14,864 nt of DNA from an uncultured Oscillospiraceae bacterium (GCA_959596515.1 CAUFXR010000070.1:1-14864), one strand, 5' to 3'; positions 7,570 through 14,785 are shown, counted from the stretch's first letter. Made by a program: numbers and translations. Notes: a model not told the origin generated them from the letters alone.

Positions 7570-7628
7570 CCTTTAAATTTACATAATTCTCTTTTGTAAC
7601 TTTTCTCCGGTTTATTAAAAGTATCCCC

Positions 7629-8525
7629 TTAGAAAGGCTGATTATGAATGTTTAAAAATTCTAAAATTTTTTTAAAATCATCGGGAAATGGCGCCTGAAC
7701 TCGGATCCGTGAAGCCAAAACCGGATGGGTCAGTTCCGCCCATCCGCAGTGTAGAGCCTGGCGGCCGATCAGTTCCTGATTTCCGCCGTAAAAATCATCT
7801 CCGGCCAGGGGATGCCCTATGCTGGACAGGTGCACCCGAATCTGATGGGTTCTTCCGGTTTCCAGGCGTAGCGCCAAAAGTGTATAGTCTTCTCCTCCGG
7901 CAGTTCCATGGGCCAGCGCTTTCCAATGGGTAACAGCCGGTTTTCCTCCCTCGCCGACTTCCCGCTGAATGCTGTGTCCAGCTTTCAGCCGGATGGGAAC
8001 GTCAATGATTCCTTCCCCTAAAAGGTTCCCTTGGCAAACGGCGTAATAGGTCTTTTTCACGTCAACGATTCCAAAGGCGGTATAGGCATCTTTTGCGCCT
8101 ATCACCAGGCCGGAGGTATCCTTATCCAGCCGATTGAGCGGACGGAAACACCAATCTTCCTTCTTTTTCTTCTGATAATAGGAGACAAAATTACATACTG
8201 TGCCCCCGTCATGTCCGGGGCTGGGATGTATCGGCATGCGGGCCGGTTTATTGAGAATCAGCAGAAAATCATCATCCCAAATCACAGGGACCGGTAAATC
8301 CTCAGCTGCCATGGAATTGTGTTCCCCAGGGATCGTCAGGCACACCGTATCCCCGGCCGACACTGTATCCACCGTCCAAACGGGCTTTCCGTTTTTCAGA
8401 ATCCCGTTTTGCAGTTCTTTGCATTGAGACAGCAACCTTGCTGAGACACCGCATCTCCGGCGTAAATAGGTTTTTACCTGGGCGCCGTCATATTCCGGCG
8501 GAACCGTGAAGTTAAGCGTCTTCAA
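7629..8525 (-). CDS. RluA family pseudouridine synthase
   Basis: A 298-residue protein that would isomerise uridine to pseudouridine in rRNA or tRNA. An S4-like RNA-binding region covers about residues 14-66. The catalytic domain shows ILNKPARMPIHPSPGH (90-105), the active-site motif RPLNRLDKDTSGLV with catalytic D134, and LETGRTHQIRVHLSSIGHPLAGDDFYGG. The usual His before RLD is Asn here, which I believe also occurs in a clostridial subgroup. The assignment among RluA, RluC and RluD types is not possible by eye, so no symbol is given. The open frame extends to 8603, but a TTG at 8525 follows AAGGAGG by nine bases and gives the N-terminus MKTLNFTVPPEYDG, which fits the family. No promoter is evident between it and the branched RNA upstream, so it may depend on read-through from ilvE. 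Confidence 0.92.
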   Translation of the reverse strand: MKTLNFTVPPEYDGAQVKTYLRRRCGVSARLLSQCKELQNGILKNGKPVWTVDTVSAGDTVCLTIPGEHNSMAAEDLPVPVIWDDDFLLILNKPARMPIHPSPGHDGGTVCNFVSYYQKKKKEDWCFRPLNRLDKDTSGLVIGAKDAYTAFGIVDVKKTYYAVCQGNLLGEGIIDVPIRLKAGHSIQREVGEGGKPAVTHWKALAHGTAGGEDYTLLALRLETGRTHQIRVHLSSIGHPLAGDDFYGGNQELIGRQALHCGWAELTHPVLASRIRVQAPFPDDFKKILEFLNIHNQPF

Positions 8526-8573
8526 GCCGTTGCGCCTCCTTTTGTAAATTCTGCGTTCGCATTTCCCTGCCCA

Positions 8574-8682
8574 AGAAAAAAGGCAAACGATCCGGGAGAC
8601 CACGACACCTGGTCTAAGCGGTTGACAGCCTGCTTAACCCAATAAGCCAGGCCTACAACCGGGACTCCCCTTCGTTTGCCTT
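8574..8682 (-). ncRNA. branched terminator-like RNA between ilvE and RluA gene
   Basis: On minus, an 11-bp closing stem AAGGCAAACGA/TCGTTTGCCTT (8682-8672 with 8590-8580) is followed at once by TTTTTTC. Inside it are GGGAG/CTCCC, then a long arm made of CGGTTG/CAACCG plus GCCTG(g)CTTA/TAAGCAGGC with loop TTGGGT, and a short arm GACCA/TGGTC with a 7-nt loop. This gives a three-way junction of about 100 nt, well beyond a simple terminator. It begins 15 bases after the ilvE stop and ends about 54 bases before the RluA-type start. It at least terminates ilvE; it could also be a regulatory RNA for the downstream gene. I do not recognise a known family: no T-box motif and no tRNA T-arm. Confidence 0.6.
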
Positions 8683-8697
8683 AAATTTACTTTGAAT

Positions 8698-9768
8698 TTA
8701 TTTTACTTCCACAGTCCAGCCCATGGTATCAGGCAGCTTGCCCCACTGGATACCAGTCAGATTGTCATAAAGCTTCTGAGACACCTCACCGATCTCGCCG
8801 TTATTGATCGTCATGATCTCATCGCCCCACTTCAGCTGGCCGATGGGAGAAATGACCGCCGCAGTACCGCTACCGAAAGCTTCTTTCAACTGACCCTTCT
8901 GATAGGCCTCATAAAGCTCGTCAATTGCCAGCTTTCTCTCCGTTACTTGGTAGCCCCAGGAGCGAAGCAGCTCGATGCAGGACATTCTGGTAATACCAGG
9001 CAGAATAGAACCCTGAAGAGCAGGCGTAACGATCTCGTCGCCGATCTTGAAGAACACGTTCATGGTGCCGACTTCCTCAATATAACGGCGCTCCACACCA
9101 TCCAGCCACAAAACCTGAGTATACTTTTGTTCTTCCGCCTCATCCTGCGCTTTCAGAGAAGCTGCGTAATTAGCGGCGGTTTTCGCAAAACCTAAGCCGC
9201 CCCTTACGGCGCGGACATAATTCTTCTCCACATAGATTTTCACCGGGTTCAAGCCTTCGGGATAATAGGCCCCAACTGGAGAGCAGATAATGAGAAACAT
9301 CAAATGCTTTGCCGGATGCACACCCACCTGAGGATCCACGGCGAAAATAAACGGACGCAGATATAAAGAAGTGCCCTCCGCTGTGGGAATCCAATCTTTT
9401 TCAATGCTGACCAGTTTTTTCAGCGCTTCCACACAGAAAGCCTCATCCACCAGCGGGATGCAGAGGCGCTCGTTGGAGCGGTTCAGACGAGCCATATTTT
9501 TCTCCGGGCGGAACAGTAAAACCTTTCCGTCGGCGGACTTATAGGCTTTCATGCCCTCAAAGACCTCCTGTCCATAGTGCAGGCACATGGCGGCGGGATC
9601 TAACTCAATTGGGCCGTAGGGAACGATTCTGGGATCATGCCAGCCTTGGCCCTCGTCGTAGTTCATGACAAACATGTGATCGGTAAAAATGGAGCCAAAG
9701 CCAAGCTTGCTTTCATCTGTTGGCTTTTTCTTCGGGTTTTGGGTCAACGTGACTTTGATTTCTTGCAT
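8698..9768 (-). CDS. ilvE: branched-chain-amino-acid aminotransferase
   Basis: A 356-residue fold-type IV PLP enzyme that transfers amino groups between glutamate and the keto acids of leucine, isoleucine and valine. The length and the sequence FGSIFTDHMFVMNYDEGQGW fit the longer BCAT branch. Visible marks are HYGQEVFEGMKAY (64-76), GVHPAKHLMFLI, the PLP lysine K196 in GGLGFAKTAANYA, RYIEEVGTMNVFF (229-240), LPGITRMS, and FGSGTAAVISPIG, which resembles the phosphate-binding GTA turn. The ATG at 9768 is preceded by AAGGAAGTG; the frame runs 20 codons further upstream but lacks signals there. It has its own promoter and a structured terminator, so it is not part of an ilv biosynthetic operon here. 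No T-box precedes it: its leader is only about 25 nt. Confidence 0.96.
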   Translation of the reverse strand: MQEIKVTLTQNPKKKPTDESKLGFGSIFTDHMFVMNYDEGQGWHDPRIVPYGPIELDPAAMCLHYGQEVFEGMKAYKSADGKVLLFRPEKNMARLNRSNERLCIPLVDEAFCVEALKKLVSIEKDWIPTAEGTSLYLRPFIFAVDPQVGVHPAKHLMFLIICSPVGAYYPEGLNPVKIYVEKNYVRAVRGGLGFAKTAANYAASLKAQDEAEEQKYTQVLWLDGVERRYIEEVGTMNVFFKIGDEIVTPALQGSILPGITRMSCIELLRSWGYQVTERKLAIDELYEAYQKGQLKEAFGSGTAAVISPIGQLKWGDEIMTINNGEIGEVSQKLYDNLTGIQWGKLPDTMGWTVEVK

Positions 9769-9799
9769 CAGAAACACTTCCTTATCGAATATACGATGT

Positions 9800-9828
9800 A
9801 TTATAGCATAAAGCAATAGAAAATTCAA
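9800..9828 (-). promoter_or_regulatory. sigma-A promoter of ilvE
   Basis: On minus, TTGAAT (9828-9823), a 17-base spacer and a perfect TATAAT (9805-9800) with an upstream TGC making an extended -10. Start near 9793. Confidence 0.82.
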
Positions 9829-9866
9829 TCAATCTGGGGCAGAAACGAAAAAACAGATGCACAAAA

Positions 9867-11216
9867 TTATAGCGTTCGCAAGCCCTTGGGATATCTATTT
9901 TTCATACGGCCGCCGCTGCATTTTCCGAAGCCAGTCATGACGCCTTCCACAGAAATTCCTGCAAAACCCTGGAATTCCGGCGCGTCGATTTCCTCGCCGT
10001 GCAGAAACGACTTGACCCTTGGATCCTCGATTGACAGTCGCAGTACCTGGCGGCATTCCTCCGGTCGGCACGCCATAAATAGTCCATGCGCTGGCTCTAT
10101 CCTTCCCCGGCGAAGCTCTCCTACAGGGATTCCCGCTCTCAGCACGCCAAGGCCGGAAAGCTCTGGCAGTTCTTCCGGGAGAAGCAGAGCGTTTTCCCCA
10201 AAGAGCTGAAGATCTCCTTTTGGTTTTACTATTAAAATCTGATTTAATAAATTATCGATAGAAGATTTTATTTCCTTATTTAATCTGCTATTCTGATATT
10301 CTCCGGCCGTATTCGCCTCTGCCCACGGGGAGTCCCCATCCTTTTTTCGAAGCTTCGCGATAAAGTGGCCTTCCCCTCCATCCATAGGGAAAATACGTCT
10401 GGCCTCCGGGATGCCTGCCGGCCTGCCAAAAGAAACCCCACAGTCCAAAAGTTCGAAATCCAGGTTTTCCTTTAAGAAGGAATCCACCACTCCCTCATTT
10501 TCCAAGGGAGAAAACGTGCAGGTGGAATAGACCAGCACGCCACCTGGTTTAACCGTCTCAGAAGCACTTTGAAGAATCGCCTTCTGCCGCTGGGCGCAGG
10601 CCCTGGTGTGGTTCAGGCTCCATTCTTTCACCGCGTCCGGATCCCGGCGAAACATGCCTTCCCCTGAGCAGGGAGCGTCTACCAAAACCTTGTCGAACCA
10701 TCCCGTCAGCCTTTTGCATAAGGTTTCCGGATGACAGGAAGACACGACACAATTGCGGATCCCCATTCTTTCCACATTGGAGAGCAAGCTGTTAGCGCGG
10801 CTTCTGACAATCTCATTGGACCATAACAGTCCTTTTCCCTCCAAAGCGGCTCCAATTTGAGTAGATTTTCCGCCTGGCGCCGCGCAAAGATCCAGCACAC
10901 GGTCGCCCGGCTTAGGGTCCAGCACCGTTACGGCGCCGGACGCGGAGGGTTCCTGAACGTAGTAGGCGCCAGCGTGATGGAGAGGATGATTCCCCACTCC
11001 CTGGGCAACAGGATCTATGTAATAACTTTCATCGCAAAAGGGGGTAGGCGACAAACAGAACGGCAAAAGGGCCGACGCCTTTTCTGCTGAAATCTTTAAC
11101 GAGTTAAAACGCACCGCCCGATAGGGTGGTTGAAGATAACACTGAATAAAATCTGAAAACTCCCCGCCCAAAAGCGGTTCCATCGCCGATAAAAATTCCT
11201 TTGGGAGCCTTTCCAT
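9867..11216 (-). CDS. rsmF: RsmF/NOL1-NOP2-Sun family rRNA m5C methyltransferase
   Basis: A 449-residue SAM-dependent enzyme that would methylate C5 of cytosine in 16S rRNA. Order of parts: an N-terminal RsmF-like segment starting MERLPKEFLSAMEPLLGGEF; PLHHAGAYYVQEPSAS (78-93); SAM motif I DLCAAPGGKS (109-118); motif IV DAPCSGEGMFRRD with C183; motif VI STCTFSPLENEG with C233, the catalytic cysteine in this family; and a C-terminal PUA-like RNA-binding extension from about 290 (PVGELRRGRIEPAHGLFMA). That extension separates RsmF-type from RsmB-type proteins. The ATG at 11216 has AAAGGAGA eight bases upstream. The frame stays open for another 75 codons, but those read the antisense of the Asn/Gln-rich gene and are artefactual. 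Whether the target is C1407 alone or several sites cannot be seen. Confidence 0.92.
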   Translation of the reverse strand: MERLPKEFLSAMEPLLGGEFSDFIQCYLQPPYRAVRFNSLKISAEKASALLPFCLSPTPFCDESYYIDPVAQGVGNHPLHHAGAYYVQEPSASGAVTVLDPKPGDRVLDLCAAPGGKSTQIGAALEGKGLLWSNEIVRSRANSLLSNVERMGIRNCVVSSCHPETLCKRLTGWFDKVLVDAPCSGEGMFRRDPDAVKEWSLNHTRACAQRQKAILQSASETVKPGGVLVYSTCTFSPLENEGVVDSFLKENLDFELLDCGVSFGRPAGIPEARRIFPMDGGEGHFIAKLRKKDGDSPWAEANTAGEYQNSRLNKEIKSSIDNLLNQILIVKPKGDLQLFGENALLLPEELPELSGLGVLRAGIPVGELRRGRIEPAHGLFMACRPEECRQVLRLSIEDPRVKSFLHGEEIDAPEFQGFAGISVEGVMTGFGKCSGGRMKNRYPKGLRTL

Positions 11217-11231
11217 CGTCCGTTCTCCTTT

Positions 11232-11261
11232 GTATAAAAAATTAACCCTCGGGCCATAATA
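11232..11261 (+). promoter_or_regulatory. sigma-G-like (forespore) promoter
   Basis: GTATA (11232-11236) and CATAATA (11255-11261) are separated by 18 bases. This agrees with the Bacillus subtilis sigma-G pattern as I know it: gHATR, 17-18 bases, CATnHTA. Transcription would start near 11268, just before the ribosome binding site of the 45-residue gene. A weaker sigma-A reading is TTTCCA (11210-11215) with TGTATAAA. Confidence 0.5.
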
Positions 11262-11282
11262 AGGGCAAAAGGGGGTGAATTC

Positions 11283-11420
11283 ATGAGCAATCATCAGAAT
11301 CAAAACCAGAACAACCAGAATCAGAATAACAATCAGTACGGCAACAAGAAGAATCAGCAGGGTCAAAACAAGAACAACCAGCAGAGCCAGAATAAAAGCA
11401 ATCAAAACGGCCAGAACTAA
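11283..11420 (+). CDS. 45-residue Asn/Gln-rich protein, possible spore protein
   Basis: Too short for most gene callers. ATG at 11283, TAA at 11418-11420, with an excellent GGGGGTGA ribosome binding site five bases upstream and a strong terminator 13 bases after the stop. Composition: 18 Asn, 14 Gln, 4 Lys, 3 Ser, 3 Gly, one each of Met, His and Tyr; no acidic residue, no signal peptide, no membrane segment. It starts MSNHQNQNQNNQ and alternates N and Q with mixed codons, so it is not a simple DNA microsatellite. The gene has its own start and end signals and a forespore-type promoter. That suggests a small spore-core or coat-type protein similar in size and composition to minor SASPs, though I recognise no specific family. 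It is divergent from rsmF, with 66 bases between the start codons. Confidence 0.7.
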   Translation: MSNHQNQNQNNQNQNNNQYGNKKNQQGQNKNNQQSQNKSNQNGQN

Positions 11421-11433
11421 CTTTATCTGCCGG

Positions 11434-11479
11434 AAAGCCATACCAATCCTCTTAAACGGAGAATCTGGTATGGCTTTTT
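11434..11479 (+). terminator. terminator of the Asn/Gln-rich gene
   Basis: Perfect 12-bp arms AAAGCCATACCA (11434-11445) and TGGTATGGCTTT (11466-11477) around a 20-nt loop, followed by TTCTTTTTC on plus. On minus the stem is followed only by CCGGC, so it should act mainly on the plus strand. Confidence 0.88.
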
Positions 11480-11499
11480 CTTTTTCACATTATTTTTAT

Positions 11500-11505
11500 A
11501 TTATA
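11500..11505 (-). promoter_or_regulatory. extended -10 box facing rsmF
   Basis: On minus, TGT followed by TATAAT (11505-11500) forms an extended -10 without a good -35. It is about 280 bases from the rsmF start and would place the whole Asn/Gln-rich gene, in antisense, in the rsmF leader. A weaker TATTAT also lies near 11255-11260 on minus. Confidence 0.35.
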
Positions 11506-11651
11506 ACATAAATCATGTTTAAGCCGCTTGAAGGGTGCCGCCACCAAATATTTTTCTTATTTCACCATTCGGGTAATTTCACTCTACTAAAATCACTTAA
11601 GTGCCTCAGTAGCTTTCAGGCAATCTATTCGCCCTTTCCATTCTGATTTCT

Positions 11652-12545
11652 TTATTTTGATTCCGGTTTTTGACTTCGCTTGAAGCCCTCTCCGGAAATC
11701 TGACCGGCGTCCCCCACGATAACAAAGGCATCTGGATCTATTGATCGTATCACATCTTGTGTTTTATATACCTCAGACCGTCTGACCGCACAAAGAAGCA
11801 CCTCGCCTTCCTCCCCCCGATAGCCTCCCCGAGAACGAAGCTCTGTCACCCCCCGGGAAATATCTGACATAATCCGCTGGGCGATCTCCTTATTTTTCGG
11901 AGAAATAATAAACATCATTTTCCCGGTTCCCGTATCGGCGCCGTAAAGTACCGCGTCGATCAGTTTGGAGGAAACGAAAATATTGATGATCGCGTACAGC
12001 GGACTTTCATAGTTTCGGTAAACAAAAGCGGAAATCAGTACCACCACTAAATCCACCAGGAGTACTAATTTTCCCAGGGAAAGATGGCGAAAGTTTCTGC
12101 CAATCAAATTCGCTACCAGATCGGTACCGCCAGTGGTTCCGCCCCGCATAAAAATTAGTCCCAAACCGGCGCCACTGAGTACGCCACTGAACAGGGCAGC
12201 CAGCATTAAATCACCTTGATAGACAGGGAATAAGCCGGCGATCAGGTCAATAGCCGCGGAGACAATCACCGTGGCTGCCAGGGTTTTGAGGATAAATCGA
12301 AAATTGACCTGGATTACACCCCAGATAAACAGCGGCACGTTCAAAACAAGGATCACAGTACCAATGGGAGTACCGAACAAGTAGTTGGCCATTGTGGCCA
12401 GGCCGGTCAATCCTCCCGGCGCGATGTTGTTGGGCGCGGTAAACACATTTACCGCCACCGCGAACAAGAAGCCCCCGACTAAAAACGCGGCGCCGTCCCA
12501 TAAAAGCTCCCATACCTGTTTTCTTGAAAGCTTCCATTTCCCCAC
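11652..12545 (-). CDS. YitT family membrane protein
   Basis: A 297-residue protein with five or six hydrophobic helices in residues 14-200 (DUF161/YitT_membrane), then a cytoplasmic DUF2179 domain at about 215-280 (MMFIISPKNKEIAQRIM, RGVTELRSRGGYRG, DPDAFVIVGDAGQISGEGF). Conserved family motifs are APNNIAPGGLTGLA (37-50) and RGGTTGGTDLVA (134-145). The molecular role of YitT proteins is not established; transport is inferred from the fold. The start is GTG at 12545, eight bases after AAGGAGG. It lies 30 nt after mrnC on the same strand and is probably the last gene of an obg-mrnC-yitT unit. No clear terminator follows; only weak stems (TGCCT/AGGCA and palindrome CACTTAAGTG at 11594-11603) are seen. 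Confidence 0.93.
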   Translation of the reverse strand: MGKWKLSRKQVWELLWDGAAFLVGGFLFAVAVNVFTAPNNIAPGGLTGLATMANYLFGTPIGTVILVLNVPLFIWGVIQVNFRFILKTLAATVIVSAAIDLIAGLFPVYQGDLMLAALFSGVLSGAGLGLIFMRGGTTGGTDLVANLIGRNFRHLSLGKLVLLVDLVVVLISAFVYRNYESPLYAIINIFVSSKLIDAVLYGADTGTGKMMFIISPKNKEIAQRIMSDISRGVTELRSRGGYRGEEGEVLLCAVRRSEVYKTQDVIRSIDPDAFVIVGDAGQISGEGFKRSQKPESK

Positions 12546-12575
12546 GGCACGGTCCTCCTTGTAACATTGATAAAA

Positions 12576-12971
12576 TCATTCCTGACACATTAGGGTAAAT
12601 AATTCCCTGAGCCTGTTCAGCTGGCCTTTTAAGTACAAGTAACCAAACAGCGCCTCCATACCTGTCGCGCTGTGATAATCTGCGCTGGTGGCGTTTTTGG
12701 GCGTATGGGTAGTATGCGCATTCCTACCCCGTTTATAAACGCTTTCCTCCTCTTCCGTTAAAAAGGAAAGAATTTTTTCCATTCGCTGGGCCTGGGCCTG
12801 GCATTTTACCTGTTCCACCGCCAGCTTATGCAGCTTTCCCGCCTGACGGTTGGCCTGGCACACCAATCTTTCCCTCACCATCAAATCGTAAACACCATCG
12901 CCCACAAAAGCCAGAGTCAAAGGGCTGAGCTGCTCCGGGGCGCAGCCTTCTTCCAAAAAACGTTCCGTCAC
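12576..12971 (-). CDS. mrnC: Mini-ribonuclease III
   Basis: A 131-residue protein that consists of a single RNase III catalytic domain without a double-stranded-RNA-binding domain, as in the MrnC family. In Bacillus this enzyme matures 23S rRNA ends, acting as a dimer with ribosomal protein L3. The signature LAFVGDGVYDLMVR carries the catalytic D25; NAHTTHTPKNATSA is the conserved middle block; GMEALFGYLYL carries E106, the second metal ligand. The start is GTG at 12971, with GAGG six bases upstream. It lies 64 nt after obg and 30 nt before yitT. A ten-codon open frame (12975-13007) ends three bases before the GTG and may couple translation. Confidence 0.95.
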   Translation of the reverse strand: MTERFLEEGCAPEQLSPLTLAFVGDGVYDLMVRERLVCQANRQAGKLHKLAVEQVKCQAQAQRMEKILSFLTEEEESVYKRGRNAHTTHTPKNATSADYHSATGMEALFGYLYLKGQLNRLRELFTLMCQE

Positions 12972-12993
12972 GCCTCACCTCTCATTGTTCAGC

Positions 12994-13031
12994 GATAAAA
13001 TCCGCATCTCTTGATCAAATCCGCATCTCTT
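12994..13031. repeat. two tandem 19-bp copies in the obg-mrnC gap
   Basis: GATMAAATCCGCATCTCTT occurs twice back to back (12994-13012, 13013-13031) with 18 of 19 bases identical. It fills most of the spacer between obg and mrnC. Confidence 0.9.
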
Positions 13032-13035
13032 TTTA

Positions 13036-14304
13036 TTAATTGACAAAATCAAATTCCACATCGTAAATGCTGACCGTATCCCCTTCTTGGATGCCCGCTT
13101 CCCGCAGCCGATCGATCACACCGCTGTTGATCAGCACCCTTTGGAAATACTGCAGAGACTCATAGTCGTCGAAATTCACCGATTTCATCACCTGCAGGAG
13201 CCATTCACCCTCTACAAAGTATACCCGATCCTGTACGGTGATTTTCACGTCGTGCTGACCGATTTCCTCCGCCGGAAGCACCGGCACAGGCTCCGCCTCA
13301 TACCGCTCTACCGGGGGAAGAGTGGAAAGCATCTCCTGGATCTTCTTCAGCAACGGCTCCACCTGATAGCTGATCGCCGCCATCATGGGGAAAAACGCAT
13401 ATCCTTGCTTTTCCACAAACTCCTGAAATTCCTTGATCTGCCCGTCGGTGGCTAAATCGCATTTATTACCAGCCACCAGCATAGGCCGCTTGGCCAACTC
13501 CGGATTGAATTTTTCCAATTCCCGGTTGATCACTCGAAAATCCTCTTTAGGATCTCTGCCCTCGCTGCCGGACACATCCACGATATGAACCAGCATACGG
13601 CACCGGTCCACATGGCGCAGAAATTGGTGTCCCAGTCCCACGCCCTCCCAGGCGCCTTCGATCAGCCCGGGAATATCCGCCATGACAAAAGAGGTTTCTC
13701 CCATATGGACCACCCCCAGCACCGGGGTAATGGTAGTAAAGTGGTAGTCCGCGATGACCGGTTTTGCCTCGCTGACCACAGATACTAATGTGGATTTCCC
13801 CACATTGGGAAAGCCTACCAAGCCCACATCCGCCAGCAGCTTCAATTCCAGAGTTACCTCCAGAGCTTCCCCGGGGATTCCTGGCTTTGCGAATCTGGGC
13901 ACCTGCCGGGTCGCGGTGGCGAAATGGATATTTCCCCATCCGCCTTTACCGCCTTTCGCTGCCACATGCGGTTCATAATCGGAAAGATCCGCAATGATCC
14001 TTCCTGTCTCAGCATCCTTTACCACAGTACCTAAAGGGACCCGGATCACCAGGTCAGGGGCGCTTTTTCCGTTACATCGGCTGCCCCGGCCGTTTTCTCC
14101 GTTTTGAGCGGTATACTTTCTTTGGTACCGGAAATCCGCCAGAGTGGACAGATTGGTATCCGCCTGAAAAACAATATTCCCGCCCCGGCCGCCGTCACCG
14201 CCGTCAGGTCCGCCGGCCGCCACATATTTTTCTCTGCGGAAGGAAACCGCACCGTTTCCGCCGTCGCCTGCTTTAATTTTAATTTTTGCAATATCTACGA
14301 ACAA
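13036..14304 (-). CDS. obg: GTPase ObgE/CgtA
   Basis: A 422-residue ribosome-associated GTPase needed for 50S maturation and, in Bacillus, linked to stress and sporulation control. The glycine-rich Obg fold spans about residues 1-157 (KAGDGGNGAVSFRREKY, GGPDGGDGGRGG). The G domain has G1 GFPNVGKST (164-172), switch FTTITP (189-194), G3 DIPGLIEGA (210-218), G4 NKCD (280-283) and a G5-like AAIS (309-312). The C-terminal OCT domain (about 350-422) carries EGEWL and YDVEFDF. The frame can start at GTG 14313, but the TTG at 14304 is preferred: AGGTGG lies five bases upstream and it gives MFVDIAKIKIKAGDGG, the usual N-terminus. The gene follows rpmA as in most Firmicutes, but here a terminator and a repeat array lie between them. 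Confidence 0.96.
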   Translation of the reverse strand: MFVDIAKIKIKAGDGGNGAVSFRREKYVAAGGPDGGDGGRGGNIVFQADTNLSTLADFRYQRKYTAQNGENGRGSRCNGKSAPDLVIRVPLGTVVKDAETGRIIADLSDYEPHVAAKGGKGGWGNIHFATATRQVPRFAKPGIPGEALEVTLELKLLADVGLVGFPNVGKSTLVSVVSEAKPVIADYHFTTITPVLGVVHMGETSFVMADIPGLIEGAWEGVGLGHQFLRHVDRCRMLVHIVDVSGSEGRDPKEDFRVINRELEKFNPELAKRPMLVAGNKCDLATDGQIKEFQEFVEKQGYAFFPMMAAISYQVEPLLKKIQEMLSTLPPVERYEAEPVPVLPAEEIGQHDVKITVQDRVYFVEGEWLLQVMKSVNFDDYESLQYFQRVLINSGVIDRLREAGIQEGDTVSIYDVEFDFVN

Positions 14305-14478
14305 GAGCGCCACCTCTTTCTTTATTTTATTATCCGCCGCTCCCCGATTTTTATGTGTCCGTCTATCCTGTCCTCCCGTTCTTTAACCGGCGATAATTAT
14401 AGACCTGATCCACCGTGTCATTGGCTGGATTTTAAACTATTTTCCATGCCGACTTTTCCACTGGAAAGGGAAATCCAC
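14305..14478. other. upstream region of obg
   Basis: No gene here. It contains a minus-strand TATAAT (14401-14396) about 92 bases before the obg start. An ATGACA 14 bases farther upstream is too close to serve as a normal -35. If this promoter is real, obg is transcribed separately from rpmA. Confidence 0.35.
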
Positions 14479-14745
14479 GGTTAAACGCGATCCGCTTACG
14501 CCTTACGAAAGAAAGGACAAGTTAAAATCGTCGTCTCATATTAAGAACCAATGCCAGGTTAAAACAGCCACCCTGCGCTAGGACTACTGCCAATTGAAAC
14601 AGTCATCGCGCGCTAAAGGTTATCGCTAGCTGAAACAGCATCCTCCTATTAGGAATTAACGTCACTGGAACCTGATGCCTCGCTTTAAAGGCTAACGCAA
14701 ATTTAAACGATCGCTTATGTCAAAAACTGGCGTTAGTCCACTCGT
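14479..14745. repeat. degenerate 36-bp tandem repeat array
   Basis: Seven diverged units share the pattern (G)TTRAAACAGYCATC, a variable part, then TAARGGNTAACGCCAG. The cytosine or equivalent of AAAC falls at 14486, 14528, 14565, 14600, 14636, 14671 and 14708, giving spacings of 42, 37, 35, 36, 35 and 37. Adjacent units match over short blocks such as AAACAG, CGCTA-GG and TAACG. Whole units are diverged, with no constant repeat and variable spacer, so this is not a CRISPR. The spacing is not a steady multiple of three, so it is not coding. Confidence 0.75.
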
Positions 14746-14785
14746 GCCCGGCGCCGGACATCATCTTTTGCCAGAGAGCAAAAAG

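Noticed and set aside
8580..8682. tRNA or T-box on either strand
   Set aside because: The branched fold invites it, but there is no T-arm GGTTCRANYCC motif, no CCA-end geometry and no AGGGUGGNACCGCG T-box sequence.
11217..11441. 75-codon hydrophobic N-terminal extension of rsmF rich in Leu, Val and Ile, resembling membrane segments
   Set aside because: It is the antisense of AAY and CAR codons of the Asn/Gln-rich gene. RsmF family proteins start at the ATG at 11216, which has a good ribosome binding site.
14479..14745. CRISPR array
   Set aside because: Periodicity near 36 suggested it, but whole units are diverged, with no constant repeat alternating with unique spacers, and no cas genes are present.
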